Positions 1 to 10,993 are shown, counted from the stretch's first letter. The stretch is 64,000 bases of DNA from Liolophura sinensis (GCF_032854445.1 NC_088300.1:71090984-71154983); one strand, 5' to 3'. Notes: generated by a model not told the origin, from the letters alone. Program-made: numbers and translations.

Positions 1-129
1 AATATTCCTGAGACTTACATTAAACTCCAATGCAATATAAATTCATATATTTTGTGTGGGTCTTCCAGAGTGATTGTGTAATAAAAACTCATACAATACG
101 AATATGTTAATATAACTTTGTTCTGACAG

Positions 130-194
130 GTGTCTGCTAAACATGGAACTGGTGTAAAGGAAGTCCTGGATGCTGTTGTTGAAAGGCTCCCAGC
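130..194 (+). CDS. GUF1: GUF1 window exon 1 (end of GTPase domain)
   Basis: Acceptor CAG at 127-129 and donor GTAAGC at 195. It encodes [20 protein letters not shown], matching the SAK motif (G5) and following helix of LepA GTPases. Ends in phase 2. The bases before 130 are intron, so earlier exons lie upstream of the window. Confidence 0.93.
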
Positions 195-3100
195 GTAAGC
201 ATTTTAAACCCATATCAGTAGTGTAATTGTTTTCATTAAGTGCATTGCATGTATTTATCATGAAAATGTTGTATTGATCTTTGCCCTTTTATTTAATTCT
301 TTATTAGGTCATTCGATGAAAGATCTTTTTGTATTTTGTATCCGCTCCAGTCTCTCTGCATTGAGCCTGTTTTCTATAAACTGTCTGTTGTGATTTGCAT
401 TTTGTGAAGTACTTATTTTAAGAAAAGTAATAGGTAGTAATAATAAGTAATTTATCAAAACATGTTTACTCTGTGTATATTCTGAGTATAAATATAACCC
501 AACAGCCAGTTTATCAGTAAAAATAATTAAGATGAGGCTATTCCCCTTTATGTATGACCCTTCAGGCCCCAGGGGGACAGAAATAAACCACTGAAGAGCC
601 TAGTCTTTGATTCCTGGTATGACCAGTTCAGAGGTGCAGTGGCTGACATTGCTGTACTAGATGGAGTGTTGCGAAAAGGTAAGATAATTATATGTTAATT
701 AAGCCACTTTGTGTAAGCATTTGAAATGTGGAAAAGTGGGGCTTTTCACACGAAATATCTTCCAAAAGCTTCAAATATATACTTTTCACACTCATTGAAT
801 TAACACTTTTTCCATTCTTTAAATCCACACTTTTTCCAATCTTTAAACACACACTTTTCTTAGTTTTTAAACCCACACTTTTCATATATGGTAAATCTGC
901 ACTTTTCCCACTCTTTAAACCCAAGAGGGGCCTCCGTGGCTCAGTTGGTTAGTGCGCTAGCGCAGCTTAATGGCCCAGGAGTCTCTGACCAATGCGGTCG
1001 CTGTGAGTTCAAGTCTAGCTCATGCTGGCTTCCTCTCCGGCCGTACGTGGGAAGGTCTGCCAGCAACCTGCGTAAGATCGTGGGTTTACCCCGCGCTCTG
1101 CCCGGTTTCCACCCACCATAATGCTGGCCGCCGTCGTATAAGTGAAATATTCTTGAGTATGGCGTAAAACACCAATCAAATAAAATAAAAAAATACTTTA
1201 AACCCACACTTTTCCCTCTTCTTAAACACACAGGTCCCACTCTTTAAACCCACACTTTTCCCACTCTTTAAACCCCACACTTTTCCCACTCTTTAAACCC
1301 ACACTTTTCCCACTTTTTAAACTCACACTTTTACCAGTCTTTAAACCCACACTTTTCCCGCCTATTAAACCCACACTTTTCACAGTTGTTAAACCCACAC
1401 TTCTCATAGTCGTTAAACCCACACTTTTCATAGTCATTAAACCCACACTTTTTCCAGGCATTAAACCCACACTTTTCCCACTCTTTAAACCCACACTTTT
1501 CATAGTTGTTAAACCCACACTTTTCATAGTTGTTAAATCCACGCTTTTCATAGTCTTTAAACCCACTTTTTTCCCACTCTTTAAACCCACACTTTTCATA
1601 GTTGTTAAATCCACACTTTTCTTGGTCGTTAAATCCACACTTTTCCCACTCTTTAAACCCTGAAACAGTCATGAAAATCCAGATGAGGAAATCTTTTTGA
1701 GTAGTTACTATGTGTATAACCACTACAGAGTTTCACCACAAATAAGAACAATTTTTTTACATGGATTTATCATTTAGCATTTGGTGTTCATATCTTTTGG
1801 GCACATGCCTAGCACAAAGATTCCCATTCTAACATGTATGCTTGGCAGGTGAGGTTAGCTTCACCGGCTAAATGGCTGCGTCAACAAATATCAAGTTTTC
1901 TGATTGGCTGATGTAGCATTTTGACTAATAGTTGCAGCTGGTCAGATTATTTTGATTGGTGAACTAGAGTGCAGATATGATTATAGAGAACTTGGATGTA
2001 AGTGTCAGGTGCCATGTGTGTTGTGAACTGGAGATTACATTTATTCTGAGCCATGAAGAACACCTGGACATGTATGTCATTATTGTTACAGGTGAGAAGA
2101 TAACATCAGCGTACACTCAGAAGAGTTATGGGATCCAGGAAGTCGGGATTAAATACCCCACTGAGACCCCCACTGATGCCCTGTGAGTGTGTAGCAGCAT
2201 TTCTAGGGGTGCATGTCCAATCAGGATCAAGTTCATAAAATTGTGTATGCCAGTTGTAATCAGAGAACTTCACAGCAGTCTTAACACATTTACTCTTCAA
2301 TCAGAGCTGGTGTTCACAGAAAAGCGAATAAATCCTCCTGATTAATAAGGACACTTTATGGAAGCTTAACACAAACTGCCGTAAATGACCATAAATTTCG
2401 TCTGACTTGCCCATTTTTCCTAATTCTGACAGCTCTTGATTTTAGAGAGGCGTTTTGAGATTTGCGTGGAACATTGGATGATATTCTACTGGGTAATTAT
2501 TAATTTTAGCACCAAAAATAGTATTTTTTGTGATATTTGTTTGCCTGTAAAAATGCGGTCATTTAGGGAATGTGTTTTTCCATAGAAAAGTATTCCTTGA
2601 AAGTGACCATTTATGTTTGAAGATTCAAGAAAACTTTGTTTGGGATTTTGTGATCCAAGTGTCACAAAATCAAAATTTGCCAGTGGAAGACGAAGTATGA
2701 TGCAATATGATAATGATGATCTCATATCAATGCAGCATAAAACAAAAAAGAAATAGAACAAACGAATTTTCACACATAATGATTAATCTAGTGGAGTGTT
2801 TTTTAAGTGGCAGTTGTGTATGTATTTATGTACATGGAATTGTCTATTTACAATTCACAGGTATGCGGGCCAGGTGGGATACATCATAGCGGGCATGAAA
2901 AAAACCAATGAGGCTCAGATAGGGGATACAATTCATCATCAGGGTTGTCCAGTGGAGGCTCTGCCAGGGTTCAAACCTGCCAAGCCTATGGTATGTGGAC
3001 AAAACAGACCAAGTGGGCAAAGTTTGAATGAGGATGGCTTCACCTGTCTGCAGAATTTTGTGCAAACATTTCCAGGGTCAAGCCTGGACATGGTTTTGAT

Positions 3101-6100
3101 CTTGGGGATATACTTGTAGTTTAAATTAATACAGAATTAATTGTGATTCGCTAAAGCTACTATATGTGTGGATTTCCATTCTATTAAAACAATAGTTTCA
3201 ATATGAAACTTAACTGATACGGAAGTTAAAACCATTACCAAAATATGGTATAGCCTTGCTTTAGATCAATAAAAGTGTTTCTGTTGCTATTTTTTGGATG
3301 ATAAACTGAGCTACATTCATTTTATGTTAAAGGACAAGACAGCACCTGGCTAAAACATATTTTAGTCGAAAGCAGTATACTCAAGCTTTCTAAAAAGTAT
3401 CATACTTTATTATTTTAATAAGATTTCATTGAATTACATGTAGAGCAAAATAACAACACTGCACAAATGGCTGGTGTGAGTCGAGGCAGCCATCTTGAGA
3501 ATTTTACCCAATCAAACACTTTGCTATGAGTTTGCACAGCCTGCGCTGTGACGAAGCCTTTACCCATTCACTCCATGAGGTGACATATGATAACACAAAA
3601 CTACTGCATACATTTAAGACATTACTGTGAGATTGTTTACAATGATTTAGTTACCTCTAGCCAAAGGGCCATTTCACAAAGTGTTGTGTTGCAGGTCTGT
3701 ATCATTTACGGATCACCACAGACATAAATCAGTTGACTGACAAGCCGTCTAGTATTCAACTAAGGTGTCACAAATTATGTCAGGCAGTAGCATATCGTCT
3801 TGGCCCAAACTGCATTCTTATCCCCAAGTACATTGTTTATCGTTCACTTTCGCATTTAGTCATTAGTTTCTGAATAACAAATATCAGCATCAGTGCAGAA
3901 TTCATTAGTGAGGCGGAAGGTTTATGGGAATGAGAGGACAGCATCTCACCGCACAATACTTAAAATTAATTAAATATTGTGATATAGTTTTTTTCTCTGA
4001 ATTCATCTGCTGCTAGGATATTTAAACAGGGTTGCTGGAGTTCCTTGTAAATGATATAGTAGCTCTACTATATCAACAGTTCAACCAGTGGAAAAATATT
4101 CTTCCAGTATATCCAATTTGTGAGAAAACTATATTTTTCACTTGGGCCTTCATCGCCGATGTCCACAACTCTTATCTGTCATAGGCTACTGCTTAGACTA
4201 TTGTACAGAAAATACCTTCGATGTTAGGGAGCTAGGGTAAACGTGATGTCCACTTGCCCTTGATAATGGAAACCTGCTGAAGCTGTGTTGACAAAGTTTT
4301 ACTAAACTTTTACTGGGTTGAAAAAAAAAACTAGAATAATATTTAATGCCGGTTTAAGATACTTTGAATGATGGTTTTTCAGTGGACTTGAACATGTGTC
4401 AGGAGCTGTCTCTCGGTTTAAATTTCAGTTACCTTTAAATATAACAATTAAGAGGAAGTAAATTAAATGGAAATTCAGTGACATTAGCATAATATAATGA
4501 AATGCAGATGATGACCATGTGTGATTCGTTTGTTTCTTCAGTATTACAACAGTAGGTATTTATGCTGCTTATAATGCAGGAAATATTGACGTACCTAATG
4601 CCTTTAATCACACTAGATGTACTGACAGCAGAGCTTTGTTCCTGTGTACATTAGTAACTTCCTGTATTAATGTGACACAAGTCAGGACCATCTATAACAC
4701 TACTCTTTAGTCCACTAATCCAGAACCTAAGAGGGTTCAAATCCAGTTTCTGCTTTGTGCCAGTTTCAAATCAAATCTCATAAACTAAGATTATAGGAAG
4801 GCTTCAATATACTGACAATACATGTACTTGGTATATCCAGTTTTAGTTTTTCTCTTGGTTGTTTCTGTTAACACAGGTGTTTGCTGGCATTTTTCCATCT
4901 GACCAGTCAGAGTACAATAATTTGCGCTCAGCCCTGGACCGCTTGACTCTAAATGACTCCAGTGTTAGTGTGCATCCAGACAGCAGGTGAGGTTAGGGGA
5001 CAAAACCTCCATGATCTGGACCTTTGTTAGTGTGCACCCACACAGCAGGTAAGGTTAGGGAACAAAACCTCCATGACCTGGCCCAGTGTAAGTGTACATC
5101 CAGACAGTAGGTGAGTTCAGGTGACCTGGCCCAGTGTTAGTGTACATCCAGACAGTAGGTGAGTTCAGGTGACCTGGTCCAGTGTTAGTGTACATCCAGA
5201 CAGTAGATGAGTTCAGGTGACCTGGCCCAGTGTTAGTGAACATCCAGGCAGTAGGTGAGTTCAGGTGACCTGATCCAGTGTTAGTGTACATCCAGACAGT
5301 AGGTAAGTTTAAGTAACAACACCACGATGATCTGACAATACCTCCATGATCTGGACCTGTGTTAGTGTACATCCAGACAGTAGGTGAGTTCAGGTGACCT
5401 GGCCCAGTGTTAGTGTACATCCAGACAGCAGGTAAGTTTAAGTAACAACACCCCAATGATCTGACAATACCTCCATGATCTGGACCTGTGTTAGTGTTCA
5501 TCCAGACAGTAGGTGAGTTCAGGTGACCTGACCCAGTGTTAGTGTACATCCAGACAGTAGGTAAGTTTAAGTAACACCACCACGATGATCTGACAATACC
5601 TCCATGATCTGGACCTGTGTTAGTGTACATCCAGACAGTAGATGAGTTCAGGTGACCTGGCCCAGTGTTAGTGAACATCCAGGCAGTAGGTGAGTTCAGG
5701 TGACCTGACCCAGTGTTAGTGTACATCCAGACAGTAGGTAAGTTAAGTAACAACACCACGATGATCTGACAATACCTCCATGATCTGGACCTGTGTTAGT
5801 GTACATCCAGACAGTAGATGAGTTCAGGTGACCTGGCCCAGTGTTAGTGTACATCCAGGCAGTAGGTGAGTTCAGGTGACCTGACCCAGTGTTAGTGTAC
5901 ATCCAGACAGCAGGTAAGTTTAAGTAACAACACCACGATGATCTGACAATACCTCCCAGTGTTAGTGTACATCCAGGCAGTAGGTGAGTTCAGGTGACCT
6001 GACCCAGTGTTAGTGTACATCCAGACAGCAGGTAAGTTTAAGTAACAACACCACGATGATCTGACAATACCTCCATAACCCCAAGGGTTATGGGGACAGT

Positions 6101-9100
6101 AGTGGGGACAATAGTATTAGAGGTTAGGGGACAATACCTCCATGATCTTGTCCTGTGTTTGTGTGCATCCAGACATCAGGTGAGTTTAGGTAACAACACC
6201 CCAATGATGTGATCTTGCTTTAGTGTGCATCCAGACTGCAGGTCAGTTCACATGACAGCACCTCCATTACGTGGCCCTGTGTTCTCGTGCACACTCAGAC
6301 GGCAGGTGAGTTCAGGTGAGAACACTCCCATCATCTGGTCCTTCTCCTGTGTTTAAGTTTCTCCCACAATATGACTGTAAGCTTGCTCAGGTGGCAACAG
6401 GTGATATTTTGAATTTTTGATTATTACCAGTAAGGTCTGTAAAGTGCATTCTGCTACATGTACATGTGGTTGTCAAGGCCTGTCCTACACTTGAACAAAT
6501 ACATGATTAATTCTTAGTAAATCCCAAAATTTTCCCACAGCATCATGTTAAGCACCATTGAAATAACAAATAAAAACATGACCGAAAGGGGTAAGAGTGA
6601 GGTGGTAATATTTTATGTTGTAGACAGTCGTATATGTACAAGTAGTGGAGAACGTTTTGGATATACTTGTAGTTCCTAGCCACATGAAAGTGCTGAAAAC
6701 ATGTCATGATCTGTGACCACCATTTTTTCTCTGATGCATCACCTGTATTTGGACTGTCTCTAACCACAGTGCGGCCCTTGGACAAGGCTGGAGGTTGGGA
6801 TTCCTGGGTCTACTACACATGGATGTTTTCACACAGAGGCTGGAACAAGAGCACAATGCATCGCTCATAGTTACCTCCCCTAATGTGCCTTATAAAGGTT
6901 AGAGTTATCTCCTCTTATATTTCAACCTTGTTGGACGTAAGTTTTAAAAAATAAACTGTTTTGGGGTTTAAAATCTTGACATATGACTATTTTAGTAAGT
7001 CTGCTAAGTTTTGAAATTATCAGAAGTTTTAGTTAAATACATGTAAGTGTCATTTAGAGTTTAAAATACCTACTATAGAGTTTAATATACCTGGTTGTTG
7101 TATAATTACAGGATTGTATTGTAAATGTTCTGTGTTTTGAATATTTTAGTCAAAATGAATGGTCCCAAAAACATAAAGAAATATGGTGGGGAAGAAGTCA
7201 CAGTATTAAATCCTTGCCATGTAAGTACAAAAATGTGTATTGTATTTGTGGCATGGCTATATTTTTAAATATCGCATATACTGTATTTGTTTTTGTAAGT
7301 TTGGAAGTGTATGAGTTCACTTGCAGGGTAAGTGTGCAGTAGGCTTTGATTACGCAATAAATATGAATGGAGACTTAAATTAATTTTTTTTCTCTTTCAT
7401 GTGTCTTGTATTGAAATTTTATCCGTAACTTTCTTACAGAGCATTGTCTGGGTCTCCCATATATTTTTAGGGTGAGCTGAGGTTATTTGTGTGACATTAC
7501 TATTTATAAGCCTGATCGGCTCCTTGGGATTTGAACCATTCTTCTTTAAGGAGACACTGTTTTCATATGAATTTAACCTAAATGCAACAAACACACACAT
7601 GTTTGTGAGATTGTTGACATTGACAGATTACATGGTGGAAGCATACACGTGTCTTACACAAATGTGTAATAATACATGTGAATTGCATGGGAATACTGTA
7701 CCTGGTTTCAGTTGCCGCCGGTGTCGACAGTGTCTGAGTATATGGAGCCTATGGTACTGGGGACCATTATCACACCTGATGATTACCTGAGCCAAGTGAT
7801 TAATTTGAGTCTGGTAAGACCAATGTACACCTGTACAATAACCCTTCTGGTAATCATGCATTCTGTATTTTTGTATTTGCAAAATTTTCTGTAGGCTTCC
7901 ACCATGGTTTATGCAATTGAGTTTTTGCCTTTCAATTGGGAATGAGATGATCTAAAAAACTGCATGTACTATAAACATTATTGAAAATTAAATTATTGTA
8001 ACATTCATGATAAACCTGTAGATATGGTTTTGCCAGTTTTGTCAACAATAAAAACTTTCTTTGTTGGGGTGGGGGGAGCGGTTAAAATGAAACTATAAAG
8101 TGCTACATTAAAAGAGATGAGTAAACAGGACTGGACAGTTTGCAATTATGTTGTTCACTTACACTGACCAGGTTATTTTTTGGCTGTTTTTTATTCAGGA
8201 ATGTAGGGGAGAGCAGAAGGACCAAACATACATTGACAACAGCAGAATTATGTTCAAGTTCATCCTGCCATTGAATGAAATCCTTGTGAACTTCTTTGAT
8301 GACCTGAAGTCAGTAACATCTGGCTATGCAAGGTATGATACATGCTCTTCATGTGGTGGCAGTGGCTTTTGTAATTTACTCATAATACGCCACTCCTGTG
8401 TTTAGAAGGGTTTTTTTGTGGTGCCTGCATGGTGTGTTGATCCCTCTTATGTGCTGACTTACTCTCCAGTCGTACATGTAGATGGCCATGGGTTTCCCCT
8501 GGTTTCCTCCCACCATAATGCTGGCCACTGTCGTATAAGTGAAGTATTCTTGAGTAAAGTATAAATCACCAACCAAATAAATACATAAATAAAATTCCAC
8601 TATGCTGCATTTTTTTAACAGCCTGTTTCAATTTATTGATATGTTCTGTGTTTGCTTGAACTCATTAGGTCTGCTGTCCAGTTTCCTTTAACGATAAAAA
8701 TGAACTCCATCCTTTTAAGTAAAAAAACAACTATCAAATAAAATAAATAAATAAATATCAATCTTGGTGTGTCTTTTGTTTGTCTTCAAATGGGAGGAAA
8801 TCAAACACAGGTTTTCCTGATATTAGTACATGTATATTGTGTGACTGTATAAGGCGTCATGTCTGGTGCCTTCAGCATGGTATTCCTGTGAGGCAGCACT
8901 GTAAATTTGATGGCAATGCCATAACGGACACACTATTGTGGTATGAAATAATGTTGTAAGTGTTAAGTGAGAGCAAACAAGCAAACAGTAAATTTAAGTG
9001 AATGCACTGGGGTTTAAATATGACGCAAAACAGTGGAAATGTGGAATTAATCTGAGGTAGGAAAAATATGGTAAACATTTGACAGCTTTACAGAAAAAAC

Positions 9101-10833
9101 GAAGAAGGTTGCAGCTTTCATTCAATTTCAAATACCCCTCCACAGCTGAGCCCAAAGATATGCTTTAAATGTAACTTACAGATCAGTCTATCACCTATTG
9201 TCTACAAACAATGTCTTTTTCTCTTTTCAGCTTTGATTATGAAAATTATGGATACAGAGTTTCAGATCTTGTTAAGGTAAGCTGTTTCACCAAGGATTTG
9301 AGACAAAAGAAAATATCTTCAGAATCAGCTAGTATTTCATGAAGAGGATGTCATCTTGACATTGACATGGTACTGAGACTTCCAAGAAGTCTTTTGAACT
9401 AATGGTTCAGAGCTTTTCATTCTGTGATGGCACCCAGGTGGCTGGTTTGTTTTTTATGCAGTATTTTGATATTGTGGCTCTCTGACCCTGTGTGATATCT
9501 CAAGAACTAAGGGTGTCAGTAATAAATTCTTTGGTGAGAATACCTCAATCCTGTCAGAAAAAATTCATTCTGGCTTATGGAAAAGATAGGGGTTTCAAAG
9601 AAATTAACATTGAGAGAGGCCAAGAAAAAACAGTGCAGCCCTGTTTTTGGAGAGTTGGTCTGGTAAATACTTTTAATGACGGCCTTATGGGCCAATTTAA
9701 TTCAGCTCAATTTCATACTGAATAGCTTTTCAGTTTTGTCAGTGCACTCTTGGTCAGCAGATCAGCATTGGTTCCAAAAGCTGTCGTCTAGTTTATGAAG
9801 TACTGATTGGTTTGTGTGTAGATTACAGTCCTGATCAATGGCAATGAAGTGGATGAGTTGACAACAATAGCACATGTCAGCAGAGCAAGAACTCTGGGTA
9901 AACAGATCTGTGCCCGACTGAAGGAGACCATTCCCCGCCAGATGTTCAACATAGCACTACAGGCGTCTGTCGGTGCTAAGATAATTGCTAGGGAGGATAT
10001 TCGGGCGCTGAAGAAAGATGTCTTAGCAAAATGTGTAAGTTTGTTAGACATCGTTTTATGTCTTCTCAGTACCAGTTTAAGAAGATCTCTTTAGGTTTTC
10101 CACTATGGATTCAAGTTCTTTGACCTATATTTTGAGTCATATGTCCATATGAAGGCTTTGAATTATAAACTTTGAATACAGTGCGGGCAAAAGCAGTGTG
10201 GTCCCGTTTATTCTCATGTCATATAGTTTCTGGCTGTTTTTAGACTTTGGTATATTTTTAAGAACAAGTTTCAAGTTTCAGTTGAAATTGTTTGATCTTT
10301 ACAATGTCTTCAAAAATGGCTTGGCAGATTTTAACATATGGCCAAGATCTGTATTACCCTACCTGTAATGTATACAAGTAGTCACACCTTTGTTAATGCT
10401 CAATTATTGGGGCCAAGGTATAGATTGGTCAATTTTGTCACTGATCTGTTTTAATTATAGTTAAATTTATCATGTGTTGCAGATGTGTTCTTAATTATTG
10501 AATTTACCATGATTGCAGTATTGTTGAATTAATTAAATTTATCACTGTGATATTTTCATAGACAATGATTACTTCACCAGCCAAATACTTCTATGCAACC
10601 ATTCACGTCATCATATAATCATAAGGAACATATGAGAATGTGTGTGGCAAAGCACCATGTGTATGACAACATGACAAATAAAGAAATAAATCTGTTCTTG
10701 GTTGCAGTATGGTGGAGATATCACAAGGAAAATGAAATTGTTGCGACGGCAGGCCGAAGGAAAGAAAACGAATGCGATCTGTCGGAAACGTTCAAATCCT
10801 AAGGATGCATTCATCAAAGTTTTACGAAAATGA
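130..10833 (+). CDS. GUF1: GUF1: mitochondrial translation elongation factor 4 (LepA/EF4 family GTPase), 5'-partial, 12 exons
   Basis: Joined exons: 130-194, 566-678, 2092-2182, 2861-2990, 4877-4986, 6770-6897, 7150-7220, 7712-7813, 8199-8332, 9231-9276, 9822-10034, 10708-10833. Every junction is GT-AG and the phases agree, giving 442 residues before TGA. Human GUF1 has about 670 residues, so the presequence and most of the GTPase domain lie before the window. What is here: the end of the G domain (VSAKHGTGV), domain II (about residues 30-120), the EF-G III-like domain ([19 protein letters not shown], then [15 protein letters not shown]), domain V ([12 protein letters not shown], then [13 protein letters not shown]) and the LepA-specific C-terminal domain ([20 protein letters not shown], then [14 protein letters not shown]). 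Known for the family: a ribosome-binding GTPase that back-translocates or remodels stalled ribosomes; GUF1 is the mitochondrial form. Odd: the last exon carries two opposite one-base shifts, and two introns hold minisatellites. Confidence 0.95.
566..678 (+). CDS. GUF1: GUF1 window exon 2 (start of domain II)
   Basis: Acceptor TTCAG at 561-565, donor GTAAGA at 679. It encodes the linker APQGDRNKP and the first strands of the domain II beta barrel ([20 protein letters not shown]). Ends in phase 1. Confidence 0.94.
787..1665. repeat. 24-bp-unit minisatellite in a GUF1 intron, split by a SINE
   Basis: Imperfect tandem copies of a 24-base unit whose core is TTTAAACCCACACTTTTCCC, in two blocks (about 787-925 and 1195-1665) either side of a SINE. 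Variants in the spacer (CACTC, CATAGTTG, CATAGTCA) mark sub-families. The period is a multiple of three and the minus strand has few stops. Long octapeptide-repeat reading frames on the minus strand are therefore a by-product and not genes. Confidence 0.9.
927..1194 (+). mobile_element. tRNA-headed SINE, full length, inserted in the 24-bp minisatellite
   Basis: The 5' head looks like a tRNA gene: A-box TGGCTCAGTTGG at 937-948 and B-box GAGTTCAAGTC at 1005-1015. A conserved central domain follows (CTTCCTCTCCGGCCGTACGT), then the tail CACCATAATGCTGGCCGCC, GTATAAGTGAAATATTCTTG and an AAATAAAATAAA end. Near-identical copies lie at 31131, 46342 and 49613. The target site lies in repeat units, so its duplication (CTTTAAACCCA on both sides) cannot be told from the array itself. 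Confidence 0.88.
2092..2182 (+). CDS. GUF1: GUF1 window exon 3 (domain II)
   Basis: Acceptor ACAG at 2088-2091, donor GTGAGT at 2183. It encodes [19 protein letters not shown] and [12 protein letters not shown], the middle of domain II. Phase 1 in, phase 2 out. Confidence 0.94.
2861..2990 (+). CDS. GUF1: GUF1 window exon 4 (end of domain II)
   Basis: Acceptor CACAG ending at 2860, donor GTATGT at 2991. It encodes [24 protein letters not shown] and [14 protein letters not shown], which are hallmark LepA segments (GQVGYL.AGMK and LPGFK..KPMV). Ends in phase 0. Confidence 0.95.
2991..4876. other. GUF1 intron with no recognised element
   Basis: This 1.9-kb GT-AG intron holds no exon-like or repeat structure I can identify, apart from short A and T runs. 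Its donor is GTATGT and its acceptor AACACAG. Confidence 0.6.
4877..4986 (+). CDS. GUF1: GUF1 window exon 5 (EF-G III-like domain)
   Basis: Encodes [36 protein letters not shown] and part of a Ser codon. Donor AG|GTGAGG at 4987. The last 27 or so exon bases plus the donor recur many times downstream as a tandem array. The nearest true exon end is chosen because it alone keeps the LepA alignment into the next exon (SSAALGQGW); reading on gives a TGA stop at 4988-4990. Confidence 0.94.
4987..6320. repeat. Minisatellite built from copies of the GUF1 exon-5 end and splice donor
   Basis: About 21 imperfect copies of a 48-base unit (CCCAGTGTTAGTGTACATCC, AGACAGTAG, GTGAGTTCAGGTGACCTGG) follow the real exon end. 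Some are combined into a longer unit of roughly 190 bases that adds AACAACACCACGATGATCTG and a CCTCCATGATCTGGACCTG spacer. Most copies keep AG|GTGAGT or AG|GTAAGT, with donors near 5049, 5111, 5159, 5255, 5303, 5384, 5432, 5513, 5561, 5690, 5738, 5866, 5914, 5984, 6032 and 6180. Three copies carry GATGAG and have lost the GT. A 234-codon minus-strand reading frame across the array is an artefact of the repeat. Confidence 0.92.
6770..6897 (+). CDS. GUF1: GUF1 window exon 6 (EF-G III-like domain)
   Basis: Acceptor CCACAG ending at 6769, donor GTTAGA at 6898. It encodes [20 protein letters not shown] and [20 protein letters not shown], the most conserved block of the LepA family. Ends in phase 1. 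Confidence 0.96.
7150..7220 (+). CDS. GUF1: GUF1 window exon 7
   Basis: Acceptor TTTTAG ending at 7149, donor GTAAGT at 7221. It encodes [20 protein letters not shown] and NPCH, the variable stretch before domain V. Ends in phase 0. Confidence 0.9.
7712..7813 (+). CDS. GUF1: GUF1 window exon 8 (start of domain V)
   Basis: Acceptor TTTCAG ending at 7711, donor GTAAGA at 7814. It encodes [20 protein letters not shown] and [14 protein letters not shown], the entry to domain V. Phase 0 on both sides. Confidence 0.94.
8199..8332 (+). CDS. GUF1: GUF1 window exon 9 (domain V)
   Basis: Acceptor ATTCAG ending at 8198, donor GTATGA at 8333. It encodes [20 protein letters not shown] and [20 protein letters not shown], then SGYA. 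Phase 0 in, phase 2 out. Confidence 0.95.
8461..8593 (+). mobile_element. SINE tail fragment
   Basis: Matches the central and 3' part of the full SINE at 927: TTTCCTCCCACCATAATGCT, GGCCACTGTCGTATAAGTGA and a terminal AAATAAATACATAAATAAA. The tRNA head is missing or too decayed to see. Lies in a GUF1 intron. Confidence 0.75.
8843..8925 (+). mobile_element. Fragment related to the second SINE-like family
   Basis: GGCGTCATGTCTGGTGCCTT followed by GAGGCAGCACTGTAAAT resembles the middle of the element at 11659-11938 (TGCCTTCGG, then GTGAAACAGCACTAAAT). Ends are not definable. Confidence 0.4.
9231..9276 (+). CDS. GUF1: GUF1 window exon 10 (domain V)
   Basis: A 46-base exon with acceptor TTTTCAG ending at 9230 and donor GTAAGC at 9277. 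It encodes [16 protein letters not shown]. The preceding A comes from exon 9, giving the GYASFDYE motif. Phase 0 out. Confidence 0.94.
9822..10034 (+). CDS. GUF1: GUF1 window exon 11 (LepA C-terminal domain)
   Basis: Acceptor TGTAG ending at 9821, donor GTAAGT at 10035. It encodes [20 protein letters not shown], then [27 protein letters not shown] and LKKDVLAKC. These are the tRNA-contacting C-terminal domain motifs specific to LepA/EF4. 71 codons, phase 0 on both sides. Confidence 0.96.
10708..10833 (+). CDS. GUF1: GUF1 window exon 12 (last exon, with stop)
   Basis: Acceptor GTTGCAG ending at 10707. It encodes [20 protein letters not shown], then [10 protein letters not shown], then [11 protein letters not shown] and TGA. 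The middle ten residues do not fit the family, which has an R-M-R-x-x-G-N-V-x-x pattern there. The expected residues appear in another frame between an A4 run (10765-10768) and the CC at 10798-10799. This points to two opposite one-base shifts, real or from sequencing. Confidence 0.93.
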   Translation, partial: YGGDITRKMKLLRRQAEGKKTNAICRKRSNPKDAFIKVLRK

Positions 10834-10879
10834 GAGTACAGTTTTAATTTATAGTCTATTCCTCTGGTTTGAATTTGTA

Positions 10880-10885
10880 AATAAA
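10880..10885 (+). terminator. GUF1 polyadenylation signal AATAAA
   Basis: A canonical AATAAA 47 bases after the GUF1 stop, in an AT-rich 3' end. It is the first such hexamer after the stop. Confidence 0.7.
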
Positions 10886-10954
10886 ATGTATAAAATTGTC
10901 ACCTTGAATTTCCATTGAAACCCCACATATTTGATTTATTTATTCTTCGTAGAT

Positions 10955-10993
10955 TTTTGGGGAGAAAAAAGTGATTTTTTTTTCTCCCCAAAA
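10955..10993. other. Perfect 16-bp inverted repeat (hairpin) just downstream of GUF1
   Basis: TTTTGGGGAGAAAAAA (10955-10970) is exactly complementary in reverse to TTTTTTCTCCCCAAAA (10978-10993), with a 7-base loop. A second, shorter stem (GAGAAAAA/TTTTTCTC) lies near 11052-11071. It may be the end of a decayed mobile element or a transcript-end structure; no function can be shown. Confidence 0.75.

Noticed and set aside
1-129. A coding exon at the very start of the window
   Set aside because: No LepA-like peptide appears here and the sequence ends in a normal acceptor at 129; it is intron.
937-1015. A tRNA gene (A-box and B-box present)
   Set aside because: The head is followed by the SINE body and does not give a full cloverleaf with an acceptor stem; the same head recurs at 31131, 36199, 46342 and 49613 in the same repeat.
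1222-1723. Minus-strand frames of 138 and 130 codons with KSVGL or EKCGF octapeptides
   Set aside because: Produced by the 24-bp unit being a multiple of three; two overlapping frames are open at once, as expected from repeats.
5055-5902. Minus-strand frames of 234 and 68 codons with WMYTNTG-type repeats
   Set aside because: They are the reverse complement of the GUF1 intron minisatellite; no start context, no homology, and the sense strand is a spliced intron.
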